NCBI GenBank assembly: GCA_963840665.1 | Contig: CAWIZO010000006.1 | Span: 1,029,753-1,093,752 of the forward strand | DNA: 64,000 nucleotides | Direction: 5' to 3' | Source: DATFTE01 sp963840665 | Lineage (GTDB): Bacteria; Acidobacteriota; Terriglobia; Terriglobales; Acidobacteriaceae | Shown here: one piece after another, positions 1 to 8,710 of the stretch | How positions within the stretch are numbered: the first letter of the stretch is position 1 | Layout of the letters: each line of letters begins with the position of its first letter | The notes under the pieces: model-generated | The model's input: only the letters and a program-made list of their open reading frames with translations | Told to the model about the DNA's origin: nothing | Databases searched by the model: none | Translations under genes and position numbers: made by a program

Positions 1-1
1 C

Positions 2-1234
2 GGCGGCGGCCTGGCTCCCAGCGAACAGGCCATCCTTGCCGACACGTTTCCGCCCAAACAGCGCGGCATCGCCTTCGCGGTTTATGGAATGGCGGTCGTG
101 GTGGCTCCCGCGATCGGTCCGACGCTTGGCGGATGGATCACCGATAATTACAGCTGGCGCTGGATTTTCTACATCAACATTCCCGTCGGTTTGCTGTCAC
201 TTTTCTTGACCTACCGCATGGTGGAAGATCCGCCATACCTCGAAGTCGAACGCGCCAAGAGCAAGGCTTTCAAAATCGACTACATCGGTTTGGGGTTGGT
301 CGCCCTCGGCGTGGGGTGTCTGCAGGTTGTGCTCGACAAAGGCCAGCAATCGGACTGGCTCAGTTCGCCCTGGATCGCGACCTTCTTCGCGATTGCGGTG
401 GCCGCGCTGGTGATCTGGGTTTTCTGGGAGTGGTTTCATCCCAATCCCATCGTCGATCTGCATCTCTTCAAATCGCGCAATTTCGCAGCGGCGATGACGA
501 TTACGTTTGTGCTCGGCACGGTGCTGTTTGGGACGACGGTTCTGATCCCGCAATTTCTGCAGACTTTGCTCGGTTATTCCGCGGTGCAGGCTGGCGAAGC
601 CCTGGCTGGCGGGGGCTTCGCGATGATGCTGATGATGCCGATCGCCGGGATGCTGGTCTCGCGCGTCGACCCGCGTGGAATGATGTGCATTGGATTTGCC
701 GCGACTGCCGCCGCGCTGGTTTATATGTCACGGCACATGACGCTGGGGATTGATTTTCAAACTGCGGCATTGCTGCGAACGCTTCAGACACTAGGGTTGG
801 CCTTCATTTTCATTCCATCGAACACGCTGGCCTACGTCGGAATTCCTCAGGAGAAAAACAACCAAGTCTCGTCGATGAACGCTTTCGTGCGCAACGTGGG
901 AGGCAGCATCGGAATCGCGACCATCATCACGTTTGTGCTGCGGCAGTCGCAGAAGCATCAGAACTATCTGGTCGCGCACGCTTCTGCAGGAAACCCGCAG
1001 TTCCGCGCCATGATTGCGGGTATGAGCCATGCCATGACCATGCGGGGCATCGATGCCATGGAATCGACTCATCGGGCTTACGCTCTGATGTACCGCGAAA
1101 TCATTGCGCAGGCGACGACGCTGGGTTATGTCGATGTGGTCTCGGTGCTGGCGCTGATTGTTGCGGTCCTGACCCCGCTGCCCTTCATTATGAAGCGCGG
1201 CTTGCCGGGGACGGGCGGTGGGGGAATGCACTAG
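2..1234 (+). CDS. DHA2-family (EmrB/QacA-like) MFS drug exporter, 5'-truncated
   Basis: Inner-membrane proton-driven multidrug exporter of the 14-helix DHA2 group. The frame is open from the window edge, so the N-terminus lies outside. The visible start reads GGGLAPSEQAILADTFPP, followed by the antiporter motif C region (APAIGPTLGGWITD, then SWRWIFYINIPVG), both typical of EmrB/QacA proteins. About ten hydrophobic segments follow, and the protein ends in a glycine-rich tail. The first ATG in view is at 89 but it lies inside the conserved fold, so it is not the start. Substrate cannot be deduced. Partner genes (EmrA-like adaptor, regulator) would lie upstream, outside the window. Confidence 0.9.
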   Translation, partial: GGGLAPSEQAILADTFPPKQRGIAFAVYGMAVVVAPAIGPTLGGWITDNYSWRWIFYINIPVGLLSLFLTYRMVEDPPYLEVERAKSKAFKIDYIGLGLVALGVGCLQVVLDKGQQSDWLSSPWIATFFAIAVAALVIWVFWEWFHPNPIVDLHLFKSRNFAAAMTITFVLGTVLFGTTVLIPQFLQTLLGYSAVQAGEALAGGGFAMMLMMPIAGMLVSRVDPRGMMCIGFAATAAALVYMSRHMTLGIDFQTAALLRTLQTLGLAFIFIPSNTLAYVGIPQEKNNQVSSMNAFVRNVGGSIGIATIITFVLRQSQKHQNYLVAHASAGNPQFRAMIAGMSHAMTMRGIDAMESTHRAYALMYREIIAQATTLGYVDVVSVLALIVAVLTPLPFIMKRGLPGTGGGGMH

Positions 1235-1305
1235 GAATTTTTGATTGCAGATTTTTGATTGTTTGAATGGAACCCAGGCAACATCTTGCAGACTGACTTC
1301 TCACT

Positions 1306-1557
1306 TCATTCAATGAACAACGACGCCTTCTTCCCGATGTAACTTTTTCGCCGGAACCAGTCTTCCATCGCTTCTTTTAGCTGGGGCAGCGGGACTTTGG
1401 TCCCGATTTCCATCACTCCGTCGCCGATCGGCAACGTATTGTCGAACACGGGAGCATTGGTGAAATTGCGCATGGAAAAACTGTCGAGCCACTTCATCGG
1501 GCAGGGAACGCGCTTTCCCTGGTCTTCGTATTCGACGCGAATCTTGCGGGCAAACAT
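1306..1557 (-). CDS. small hypothetical protein (83 aa)
   Basis: No family recognised. The composition is that of a real soluble protein (balanced charged and aromatic residues, e.g. KIRVEYEDQGKRVPCP and LPQLKEAMEDWFRRK), unlike the Arg/Ser-rich shadows nearby. The frame stays open upstream to a TTG at 1614, but the ATG at 1557 gives the more natural start; no strong Shine-Dalgarno is seen for either. It lies convergent to the exporter and divergent from the YeaQ-like gene. Could be a remnant. Confidence 0.35.
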   Translation of the reverse strand: MFARKIRVEYEDQGKRVPCPMKWLDSFSMRNFTNAPVFDNTLPIGDGVMEIGTKVPLPQLKEAMEDWFRRKSYIGKKASLFIE

Positions 1558-1669
1558 GTTTCGATTTAACCACAGATCACGCACGCAGGCTTGACAGTCA
1601 CTCCCTTCGATCAATAATCTGCCCCGACGCTTCTATTTGGTCCAGGAGCGCGTTCGTTAGGAGGACGTC

Positions 1670-1918
1670 ATGATCTGGTTGATCTATGTGATTATCGTGG
1701 GCCTCATCGCCGGATGGGCCACGGGGAAAATCATGAAGGGCTCGGGCTACGGTGCGCTGATGGATATCGTACTCGGCATCGTTGGGGCGGTCATTGGTGG
1801 ATTCATCATGAACCTGTTTGGTTTCTATTCCTCTGGGGGACTGATTCCGGACGTGCTCGTCGCGATTCTAGGAGCGGTGGTGCTGGTGTGGATCGTGCGG
1901 AAATTGAAGAAGGCGTGA
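1670..1918 (+). CDS. GlsB/YeaQ/YmgE-type stress-response membrane protein
   Basis: An 82-residue integral membrane protein with three hydrophobic segments and glycine zipper-like stretches (GLIAGWATGKIMKGSGYG, then GIVGAVIGGFIMNLFGF), the signature of the transglycosylase-associated/YeaQ family. Members are small envelope proteins often induced by stress; the biochemical role is unknown. A strong Shine-Dalgarno (AGGAGG, about 1659-1664) lies 5 nt before the ATG. Ends in the basic tail RKLKKA. It is monocistronic here: the next gene is convergent and starts 11 nt after its stop. Confidence 0.88.
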   Translation: MIWLIYVIIVGLIAGWATGKIMKGSGYGALMDIVLGIVGAVIGGFIMNLFGFYSSGGLIPDVLVAILGAVVLVWIVRKLKKA

Positions 1919-1929
1919 GTGCGTCCCCA

Positions 1930-3009
1930 CTAGTCCCCAGAGCTCTGCTCGATCTGCACTAATTCTTCACTGCGCGGGATTTCCGGCTTCCAACGCGAGG
2001 GCGTGACCGCGCTCTCGCGCAATCGGTTCACCGCCAGTCCAATCCCGACCGAGGCATTTACCAGGTGGCCTGCCTTCAGCGGTCCCAGCAGCTTCTTCTC
2101 TTCTACGAAGCGGATACCGGTCGTCGCCATGCAACCGCACTGGCTGCAATCGGGAGTGCCTCCGAAGACGCAAGGCTCAACGCGCGTCTTGAGATCAGCC
2201 GAATAGTTGTTCGACATCTTCGAAAACAGGCACGCGCCCGGATTCGCCGGCGGCGACAGTAACGCTCTCGCCATGCCAGCGTTCATCAGCAGTTTGGGAT
2301 AGTGTCTCTGCAACCCGGGTAACGTCGCTGCGATCCTCTCGCGATCCGCCAGCGTGAGTTTTTCCGCGCTCTCTTCTCCCACTTGCGGACTATAGAGGCT
2401 GACCCAGATGCGATCCACTTCCGGCCGCGCATTCCAGTACGCGACAAACTCTTCGAGATATCCTTCGCGTTCCATCATGGGACGCGTGATCGTCCAATGG
2501 ACATTCACTTCGCGCCCGGCGATGTTTTCGAGGATGCGCTCGTAGGTGGCGGGATGACGCCGTACGTTATGGTGCTCGGGCAATCCATCTACTGACACCG
2601 CGACGCGCACACGGGGGATTTTCATCCACTCCATGGGGACCGGAATGACTGCACTGGTCACGACGAGAGAAAATCTCCCTTGTTCGCTCAAAGCCGGGAG
2701 AATACGGCTGAGCTCGCGATGACGGATCAGCGGCTCGCCGCCCACCAGGGACACATGCAGCGGCTGATGTTTTGCGACCAGGCCGAGAACGCCTTTGACC
2801 AGCGCATCGCCGCGGAAATCGGAAAGCTCGCGGAGGGTCGTACTGCCGCCCAGATGCTCACTGCCATACGCATAGCATCCGGGACAGTGCAGTGGGCACT
2901 CCCTTGTGATCTCTATCGAGAGCATGGGAGCCCTGCCGCTCAGAATGTTTCCCCATGCGGAAAACACCTGGCGCGGGGTAAGACTTGGCTTAGACTGCTG
3001 GAACTGCAT
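1930..3009 (-). CDS. radical SAM protein with SPASM-like cysteine cluster
   Basis: A 359-residue radical SAM enzyme. Cys38, Cys42 and Cys45 form the CX3CX2C motif (ECPLHCPGCYAYG) for the SAM-binding 4Fe-4S cluster; GGEPL (SAM contact) and VSVDGLPEHHN follow. A C-terminal run of cysteines (CVFGGTPDCSQCGC, plus an earlier CLF) probably binds an auxiliary cluster as in SPASM/twitch proteins. It stands alone between convergent and PEPCK genes, with no peptide precursor or obvious partner, so the substrate is unknown. Start ATG has no strong Shine-Dalgarno. Confidence 0.85.
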   Translation of the reverse strand: MQFQQSKPSLTPRQVFSAWGNILSGRAPMLSIEITRECPLHCPGCYAYGSEHLGGSTTLRELSDFRGDALVKGVLGLVAKHQPLHVSLVGGEPLIRHRELSRILPALSEQGRFSLVVTSAVIPVPMEWMKIPRVRVAVSVDGLPEHHNVRRHPATYERILENIAGREVNVHWTITRPMMEREGYLEEFVAYWNARPEVDRIWVSLYSPQVGEESAEKLTLADRERIAATLPGLQRHYPKLLMNAGMARALLSPPANPGACLFSKMSNNYSADLKTRVEPCVFGGTPDCSQCGCMATTGIRFVEEKKLLGPLKAGHLVNASVGIGLAVNRLRESAVTPSRWKPEIPRSEELVQIEQSSGD

Positions 3010-3097
3010 TTACAACTTAGATGCCGCCAGAAGCCATTTTTCACCTAAAAATCATTTGGCGACGGCCTTCGCCCTTTCCCGAAGCGAAGGGAGGGCT

Positions 3098-3139
3098 CTC
3101 GGAACAAAACAAAAGAGCCCGGAATTCTCCGGACTCTTT
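3098..3139 (-). terminator. rho-independent terminator of pckG
   Basis: On the minus strand a hairpin with arms AAAGAG-x-TCCGG / CCGGA-x-CTCTTT (3112-3123 with 3128-3139, one mismatch, 4-nt loop) is followed by a T-rich tract (TTTTGTTTTGTT, 3111-3100). It sits 28 nt after the PEPCK stop codon. Confidence 0.85.
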
Positions 3140-3166
3140 CAGCGAAACGTTAATGACGAACGGTTC

Positions 3167-4999
3167 TTACTTCTTCGCCGCCTTCAGGCGTGCTTCTAGA
3201 TCGGCCACTTCACGGCTCAACCCTTCGGGAAGATGATCGCCGAACTTGGCGAAGTGTTCCTGAATGAGGGGTACTTCGTCGAGCCAGCCATCCACATCGA
3301 CGCTCAACAGTTTGGCGACACTCTCGGGCGGCAGGTTGAGTCCGTGCGTATCGAGATCTTCCGGTTCGGGCAGTCGGCCGATCGGTGTGTCTTTGGCATG
3401 AACCTTGCCATCGCAGCGCTCGAAAATCCACTTCAGCACGCGGCTGTTCTCCCCGTATCCAGGCCACAGGAATTTGCCGTTCTCGTCGGTGCGGAACCAG
3501 TTGACGTAATAAATGCGCGGCAACTTTGCGCCGGGCGTCGCGCCAATCTTCAAATAATGAGCGAAGTAGTCACCCATGTTGTAGCCGCAAAAGGGCAGCA
3601 TCGCCATGGGATCGCGGCGCAACTGTCCGACTTTGCCCGCAGCTGCAGCGGTCGTCTCGCTGCTCGCAGTGGCGCCGAGAAAGGTGCCGTGCTGCCAGCT
3701 CAAAGATTCGGTCACCAGAGGAACGATTCCAGCGCGCCGCCCACCAAAAAGAATGGCATCGATGGGCACGCCGCGCGGATCTTGCCATTCCGGCGCGATC
3801 ACCGGGCACTGGCTCGCGGGAGTGGTGAAGCGCGCGTTGGGATGCGCCGCTTTGCGTCCTGATTGTGGGGTCCATGGACGCCGCAGCCAGTCGATCAACT
3901 CGGCCGGCTTCTCATCGGTCATGCCTTCCCACCAGATGTCGCCTTCGGGCGTCATCGCGCAATTGGTAAAGATGGAATTGCTGGTTGAGGTGAGCATGGC
4001 ATTGGGATTCGATTTCATGCTCGTGCCGGGCGCCACGCCGAAGAATCCGAACTCCGGATTGATCGCGTAGAGGCGTCCGTCTTTTCCAAACTTCATCCAG
4101 GCAATGTCGTCACCGATAGTTTCGACTTTCCATCCTGGAATCGTTGGCACCAGCATCGCCAGATTCGTCTTGCCGCACGCCGAGGGGAATGCCCCCGTCA
4201 TGTACTTGGACTCGCCCTTAGGGTTGGTGAGCTTGAGGATGAGCATGTGCTCAGCCATCCAGCCTTCATCGCGCGCCTGTACCGATGCGATGCGCAACGC
4301 GTGGCACTTCTTGCCCAGGAGAGCGTTGCCGCCGTAGCCGGAGCCGTACGACCAGATCTCGCGCGTGTCAGGGAAGTGGCAAATATATTTTTGATCAGCA
4401 TTACAGGGCCAGGTAGAGTCCTGCTCGTTAGGAGCGAGCGGCGCGCCGATGGAATGCAGGCCGCGCACAAACTCTCCAGTCTCGCCCAACGCTTCGAGCA
4501 CTCGATTTCCCACGCGGGCCATGATGTGCATGTTGGCGACGACGTAAGGCGAGTCAGTGATCTCGACGCCGATCTTCGCGATCTGCGAGCCGATCGGGCC
4601 CATGCTGTAAGGAATCACATACATGGTGCGGCCGACCATCGATCCCGTATAGAGGCCTTTCAGCTTCTCTTTCATCTTGGCGGGATCTTCCCAATTGTTG
4701 GTGGGGCCGGCTTCTTCTTTCGTTTTGGCGCAAATGAAGGTGCGGTCTTCGACGCGCGCGACATCACCGGGGTTCGAGCGAACCAGCACGCTGTTGGGGC
4801 GCTTGGCATCATTCAGGGGAATGGCAATGCCCGTCTGAATCATCAGGCGCAGCATTCTCTGATATTCGTCGTGCGAGCCGTCGCACCAATGAATGCGTTC
4901 GGGGCGGCACATCTGCGCGACGTCTTCCACCCACTGCGCGAGTTCGCGATTTTTTCCGGAACTTGTCGCCGATTCAACTTCGACCGTAAGACTTGCCAT
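3167..4999 (-). CDS. pckG: phosphoenolpyruvate carboxykinase (GTP)
   Basis: Cytosolic gluconeogenic enzyme converting oxaloacetate plus GTP to PEP, CO2 and GDP. At 610 residues it has the usual length of the GTP-dependent family. The diagnostic kinase-1 loop AFPSACGKTNLAML contains the reactive cysteine and the phosphate-binding GKT; TIGDDIAWMKFG supplies metal ligands, and RRAGIVPLV and the PEPCK-specific YYVNWFRTDENGKF are intact. ATG start with GAGGAG (5008-5013, minus strand) 8 nt upstream. A strong terminator follows, so it is monocistronic. Reads through without any frame break. Confidence 0.98.
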   Translation of the reverse strand: MASLTVEVESATSSGKNRELAQWVEDVAQMCRPERIHWCDGSHDEYQRMLRLMIQTGIAIPLNDAKRPNSVLVRSNPGDVARVEDRTFICAKTKEEAGPTNNWEDPAKMKEKLKGLYTGSMVGRTMYVIPYSMGPIGSQIAKIGVEITDSPYVVANMHIMARVGNRVLEALGETGEFVRGLHSIGAPLAPNEQDSTWPCNADQKYICHFPDTREIWSYGSGYGGNALLGKKCHALRIASVQARDEGWMAEHMLILKLTNPKGESKYMTGAFPSACGKTNLAMLVPTIPGWKVETIGDDIAWMKFGKDGRLYAINPEFGFFGVAPGTSMKSNPNAMLTSTSNSIFTNCAMTPEGDIWWEGMTDEKPAELIDWLRRPWTPQSGRKAAHPNARFTTPASQCPVIAPEWQDPRGVPIDAILFGGRRAGIVPLVTESLSWQHGTFLGATASSETTAAAAGKVGQLRRDPMAMLPFCGYNMGDYFAHYLKIGATPGAKLPRIYYVNWFRTDENGKFLWPGYGENSRVLKWIFERCDGKVHAKDTPIGRLPEPEDLDTHGLNLPPESVAKLLSVDVDGWLDEVPLIQEHFAKFGDHLPEGLSREVADLEARLKAAKK

Positions 5000-5398
5000 A
5001 AAAGCGTCTCCTCACAAATAAAAACCTTGGAACGTCCGTTCAGCATTCGCGCGCTAGGCGAACGCGGGCAGGAAGGCATGAGGCAGTCGGAAAGAACTGG
5101 GCGCCAGCGGAACGATTTTCAGCGCGCCAAAAATAACCAGTGTCTCCCATGGAGCAAACAAATATTGTCGCTCATTTATTCGGCTCTTCCAAGCCCCTGC
5201 GCCCAACCTGGCACTCCCCCGGCGTGGCGTAACAGGGCGATTGTGCGTCTTTGTGGTACGTGCGGAATGTGCGCTAGGTCACAAGTGATTGTGATTCCAG
5301 ATGGTTGCGGCGGTGAACGCCGGCGACTGACCGCCCGGTTGGGCTGGACTGCATGGCCTCAAGAGCTCGAAATCGCATAGCTTGGTACTATCATTCTC
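5000..5398. other. divergent intergenic region pckG / pgeF
   Basis: About 400 nt without a convincing gene. It must hold the promoters of both divergent genes. On the minus side only the pckG ribosome-binding site is clear. On the plus side TACTAT (5386-5391) ends 7 nt before the GTG of pgeF and could be a -10 element, but no matching -35 is seen. No RNA motif or repeat recognised. Confidence 0.5.
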
Positions 5399-6241
5399 GT
5401 GCCGACCAAGGTCCCTGCCAAACAATCTTTGCTGCAATCGAACGCGCTAAAAAAGCTTCCGTGGCTGCTGCATGGGTTCACGACTCGCGCTTCGGGCAAT
5501 CTGGGAGTTACGAAGGGCGCGTCGCGGCGCGCGGTGGAGCGCAATCGCGCGGCGCTGATCAAGAAACTCACGAGAACCAAACCCTGGCCTCTGGTGACAC
5601 TTCGCCAGATTCATTCCGATCTGATTTATCCCGTCACGGGCGTCCCCGAGCGACAGCTTGTAGGTGACGGGCTCATCACTCGCACGCCCGGCCTGCTGGT
5701 CGCCATACAAACCGCTGACTGTCTGCCCGTCATCCTGGTGGACGCGAAACGCCGTGCGATCGGCGTCTTTCACGCCGGCTGGCGAGGCACCGTGCAGCGC
5801 ATTGTGGAAAAAGGCGTCGGGGAGATGAGACGCCACTTCGGGACTCAACCGAAAGACATTCAGGCAACGATTGGGCCTGGAGTTCACAACTGCTGCTACC
5901 AGGTAGGGCAGGAAGTGCGCGATCGTTTTGAATCGCAATTCGCCTATGCCAGCGAACTCTTTCATGAGACCAAAGAGTCTGATGAAATTCACGAACGTTA
6001 TCCGCTGCTGTTCCTGACCGCGCGCGCGCCCGGGCACAGCGAAAACGTGCTGCCCAAGAAAATCTTTCTTGACCTGGCAGAGGCCAACCGCCGCCAGTTG
6101 CTCGACGCCGGAGTTCCTGCGAAGCACATCAGCGCGTCGCCGCTCTGCACGTCGTGCCGCACCGATCTGCTGTTCTCGTATCGCAAAGAAAAAGAGGCAG
6201 CGGGACGGTTGCTGGCGGTGGCGGGAATCAAGCCAAAATAA
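5399..6241 (+). CDS. pgeF: PgeF/YfiH-type polyphenol oxidase-like purine nucleoside phosphorylase
   Basis: A 280-residue protein of the Cu-oxidase_4 (YfiH/PgeF, LACC1-like) family. Known members act on purine nucleosides and affect peptidoglycan editing; the older name is laccase-domain protein. Family landmarks are LRQIHSDLIYP, GDGLIT, QTADCLPVIL, GVFHAGWRGTV (metal-binding histidine) and IGPGVHNCCYQVG with C-terminal CTSCRTDLLFSYR. GTG start; no clear Shine-Dalgarno, and a possible -10 just upstream hints at a leaderless or very short leader transcript. The next gene starts immediately after its stop codon, suggesting co-transcription. Confidence 0.92.
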   Translation: MPTKVPAKQSLLQSNALKKLPWLLHGFTTRASGNLGVTKGASRRAVERNRAALIKKLTRTKPWPLVTLRQIHSDLIYPVTGVPERQLVGDGLITRTPGLLVAIQTADCLPVILVDAKRRAIGVFHAGWRGTVQRIVEKGVGEMRRHFGTQPKDIQATIGPGVHNCCYQVGQEVRDRFESQFAYASELFHETKESDEIHERYPLLFLTARAPGHSENVLPKKIFLDLAEANRRQLLDAGVPAKHISASPLCTSCRTDLLFSYRKEKEAAGRLLAVAGIKPK

Positions 6242-7357
6242 ATGTGTGGAATCATGAGAAACGTATGGCTGATGGCGCTTCTGATGATTTCTCTCGCGGC
6301 GCACGCTGCTGATACGGATCATGCCAGAGAGATCGACGCCCTCTTTGCGAACGTAAAACCAAATTCTCCGGGCGCTGCTGTCTTGGTTCTCAAGAACGGC
6401 GAAGCCGTGTTCGAGCGTGGATATGGCCTAGCCGACCTGAGCCCGCGGCAGAAGATTGACGGCCATACCAATTTCCGGCTGGCTTCTTGTACCAAACAGT
6501 TCACTGCGATGGCCGTCATGCTGCTGGTGCACGACGGCAAACTGCGCTACGACGATCGGCTCACTGACATCTTTCCTGACTTTCCCGCCTACGGAAAAGC
6601 GATCAGCGTTCGCAACTTGCTGAATCACATTTCCGGCCTCCTCGACTACGAAGACCTGATGCAGCCGCAGCCAGGCATTCCCGAAGAAAAGCTGCGCCAG
6701 ATTCACGATGCCGAAGTGCTCGATATGCTGAAGCACCAGAGCAAGACAAAGTTCGTTCCAGGTACGCACTGGGACTATAGCAATTCGGGATACGTGGTGC
6801 TAGCCATGGTGGTAGAGAAGATATCGGGGCAATCGTTCGGCGAGTTTCTTCATAATCGCGTCTTCGTTCCTTTGCAGATGACCAACACCGTGGCTTACGA
6901 AAAAGGCAAGAATGAAGTCAGGAATCGTGCCTACGGCCATACCATGAGAAACGGCGCGTGGGTGCGGAACGACCAGAGCGATACCTCGGCAACGCTGGGC
7001 GACGGCGGGGTGTACTCTTCGCTGGAAGACCTTGCTAAGTGGGATCGCGCGCTGGCGCACCACACGCTGTTGAGCGAAGCGGAGATGGAGCCCGCGTGGA
7101 CGCCAGTACAGGTTCCCGACCACTCTGTCATGGAACCTGACAACACTTCCGCGGCCTACGGTTTCGGATCGTTCCTGAATCCCTACAAAGGGCACGCCCG
7201 CATGTGGCATTACGGGGAAACTGTGGGCTCCCGCACGACGATTCAGAGGTTTGCAGAAGGCGGGTTGACGATCATCATTGTGTCGAATCGCGACGACATG
7301 GTGCCGGCGAGTCTGGCGAAGAAGATTGCGGATTTGTATCTGCCGGCGAGTCGCTGA
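6242..7357 (+). CDS. secreted serine hydrolase, class C beta-lactamase-like
   Basis: A 371-residue exported penicillin-binding-protein-like hydrolase (Beta-lactamase/PF00144 fold). A signal peptide (VWLMALLMISLAAHAA) is followed by the catalytic SxxK (S82-CT-K85 in RLASCTKQF) and YxN (YSNSGYVVL). The third KTG-like motif appears as HYGE. These proteins include esterases, D-Ala-D-Ala peptidases and amidases; the substrate cannot be told. It abuts the pgeF stop codon. A second ATG at 6254, preceded by GTGGA, is an equally good start and leaves the signal peptide intact. Confidence 0.85.
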   Translation: MCGIMRNVWLMALLMISLAAHAADTDHAREIDALFANVKPNSPGAAVLVLKNGEAVFERGYGLADLSPRQKIDGHTNFRLASCTKQFTAMAVMLLVHDGKLRYDDRLTDIFPDFPAYGKAISVRNLLNHISGLLDYEDLMQPQPGIPEEKLRQIHDAEVLDMLKHQSKTKFVPGTHWDYSNSGYVVLAMVVEKISGQSFGEFLHNRVFVPLQMTNTVAYEKGKNEVRNRAYGHTMRNGAWVRNDQSDTSATLGDGGVYSSLEDLAKWDRALAHHTLLSEAEMEPAWTPVQVPDHSVMEPDNTSAAYGFGSFLNPYKGHARMWHYGETVGSRTTIQRFAEGGLTIIIVSNRDDMVPASLAKKIADLYLPASR

Positions 7358-7451
7358 CTCTTATTCCCCCGACGTCATCCTCAGGGGCATTCCGACGTGA
7401 CGGAAAAAAGCAAGCCTCAGGCGCTAAAGCGCAGCGGATTCGAGACTTGGC

Positions 7452-7471
7452 GGCACAACTGAAGTCGTGCC
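7452..7471. repeat. REP-like palindrome with GA loop
   Basis: GGCACAACT-GA-AGTCGTGCC: 9-bp arms with one mismatch and a 2-nt GA spacer, in the gap between two convergent genes. The same architecture (9-bp arms, GA spacer) recurs at 13763-13782. A smaller hairpin GCGCT-AA-AGCGC lies just upstream, about 7420-7431. It may also serve as a bidirectional terminator. Confidence 0.5.
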
Positions 7472-7515
7472 CTTCCCCCAATTCCTATGCATCTTGTTGG
7501 GCTCCGCCGATGGCT

Positions 7516-8187
7516 TCAAAATCTCAGCCCCGCCGCTTCCGACAAGAATCCCACCAACGGCTTCAACTTCTTGCATCCCGCAACAACGTCGTCCATGAAC
7601 TTCTCGCTTGAGACCTGTTTGTCGGTGAATTCGATAGAAGCGATGAAGTCTTTGCGCTTCAGATCTTCGATCATGGGATGATCGGGGCGATAGCCGCGTG
7701 GCGGACGGCTCAACTTGTCTCCGCCGAGTTCGAGGCCGCGCGTGGCCTTCTTCCATTCGGCGCTCTTCCAAGAGATCGCGTCGCGAATTTTGGCTAGCGA
7801 TTTCGAGTCCGGATGCCAGAATCCTCCGGCGAGAAAACTGTCTCCCGGCGCCACGTGCAGAAAGTAACTGGCTCCATGAACGTCCTCTTTCGAGCCGGCG
7901 TGCGGGAAGTGCATCCCGATGTTGGTCTTGTACGGAGCCTTGTTGGCAGAAAAGCGAATGTCGCGATAAATCCGCATGAGCGATCCGCCATTCGGCTTGG
8001 GATCGACTTTGATCCACGGACTGACCGCGCGCAGACGGAACTGGAAATCAGTGATGAAGTTCAGGCTGGGCTGTTTTGCGAGGGTCTCGTAGCGCTCTTT
8101 ATTCTTCAGAAACCAGTCGCGTTTGTTGTTGCGCTTGAGTTGAGCAAGAAACTGAAACACTTCGGGCGTGAAATAGGCTTTGGACAT
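7516..8187 (-). CDS. DUF2461 (TIGR02453) family protein
   Basis: A 223-residue protein with the whole-length landmarks of the DUF2461 family: FTPEVFQFLAQLKRNNKRDWF at the N-terminus (quoted in part), then RIYRDIRFSANKAPYKTN, GASYFLHVAPGDSFLAGG and RPPRGYRPDHPMIEDLKRKD. The family is widespread in bacteria and fungi, and no biochemical function is established. The conserved Arg/Lys-rich RDIRF..DKxPYKT region suggests binding of an acidic ligand, which is inference. It is separated by 34 nt from the HU gene upstream on the same strand. Confidence 0.9.
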   Translation of the reverse strand: MSKAYFTPEVFQFLAQLKRNNKRDWFLKNKERYETLAKQPSLNFITDFQFRLRAVSPWIKVDPKPNGGSLMRIYRDIRFSANKAPYKTNIGMHFPHAGSKEDVHGASYFLHVAPGDSFLAGGFWHPDSKSLAKIRDAISWKSAEWKKATRGLELGGDKLSRPPRGYRPDHPMIEDLKRKDFIASIEFTDKQVSSEKFMDDVVAGCKKLKPLVGFLSEAAGLRF

Positions 8188-8221
8188 AACGTGTTTAATT
8201 TTGAAATAGAGACGGAACTCT

Positions 8222-8557
8222 CTATTGTGCTGGTGGTGTTGTGGAAGGAGTTTGCGCCGCCGGAGCCTGTTCGGCCGTTGCCGAGTTGTTCACCAGGTCT
8301 TTCAACTCCTTGCTGGGCTTGAAGAAAGGAATCTTTTTCGCGGGAACTTCGACGCGATCGCCAGTCTTGGGATTGCGTCCCACGCGCGGTTTGCGTTGCC
8401 GGGTGCGAAAGCTGCCAAAGCCGCGAATCTCGATTTTGTCGCCCACTCGCAACGAGCGCACGATGCTGTCAAAGATAGTCTCGACAATGACTTCGCTGTC
8501 TTTCCGCGTCAGCTCGGCCAGCCGTGAAACCTCATCGATGAGATCTGCCTTTGTCAT
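8222..8557 (-). CDS. HU/IHF-family nucleoid DNA-binding protein
   Basis: A histone-like DNA-bending protein: MTKADLIDEVSRLAEL at the N-terminus, the beta-arm signature GDKIEIRGFGSFRTRQR with GRNPKTGDRVEVPAK, and FFKPSKELKD at the end of the fold. The N-terminal helix and EIRGFGSF resemble IHF-alpha-like proteins as much as HU. It carries a roughly 20-residue Ala/Pro/Thr tail (AEQAPAAQTPSTTPPAQ) beyond the standard 90 residues, probably disordered. ATG with GGAG about 10 nt upstream. It lies downstream of sppA on the same strand, with a 153-nt gap. Confidence 0.95.
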   Translation of the reverse strand: MTKADLIDEVSRLAELTRKDSEVIVETIFDSIVRSLRVGDKIEIRGFGSFRTRQRKPRVGRNPKTGDRVEVPAKKIPFFKPSKELKDLVNNSATAEQAPAAQTPSTTPPAQ

Positions 8558-8710
8558 ACGCTGTTGCTCCGTTCTACTTTCTGAAGTTTAGATGGCGTTA
8601 TGGTGTCCAGACCCTCCCGCCACTGAATGGGCCTCCATAAACTTCTCAAATTTCAGGGGTTCTATGCAAGTTCTGTTTCAAGCACCTTCCTCGAAGGAGA
8701 GGTTTACCGC

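Noticed and set aside
4247..5380. Long open frame (377 codons) antisense to pckG
   Set aside because: Arg/Ala/His-rich shadow of a GC-rich gene; it crosses the pckG start and upstream region without its own signals.
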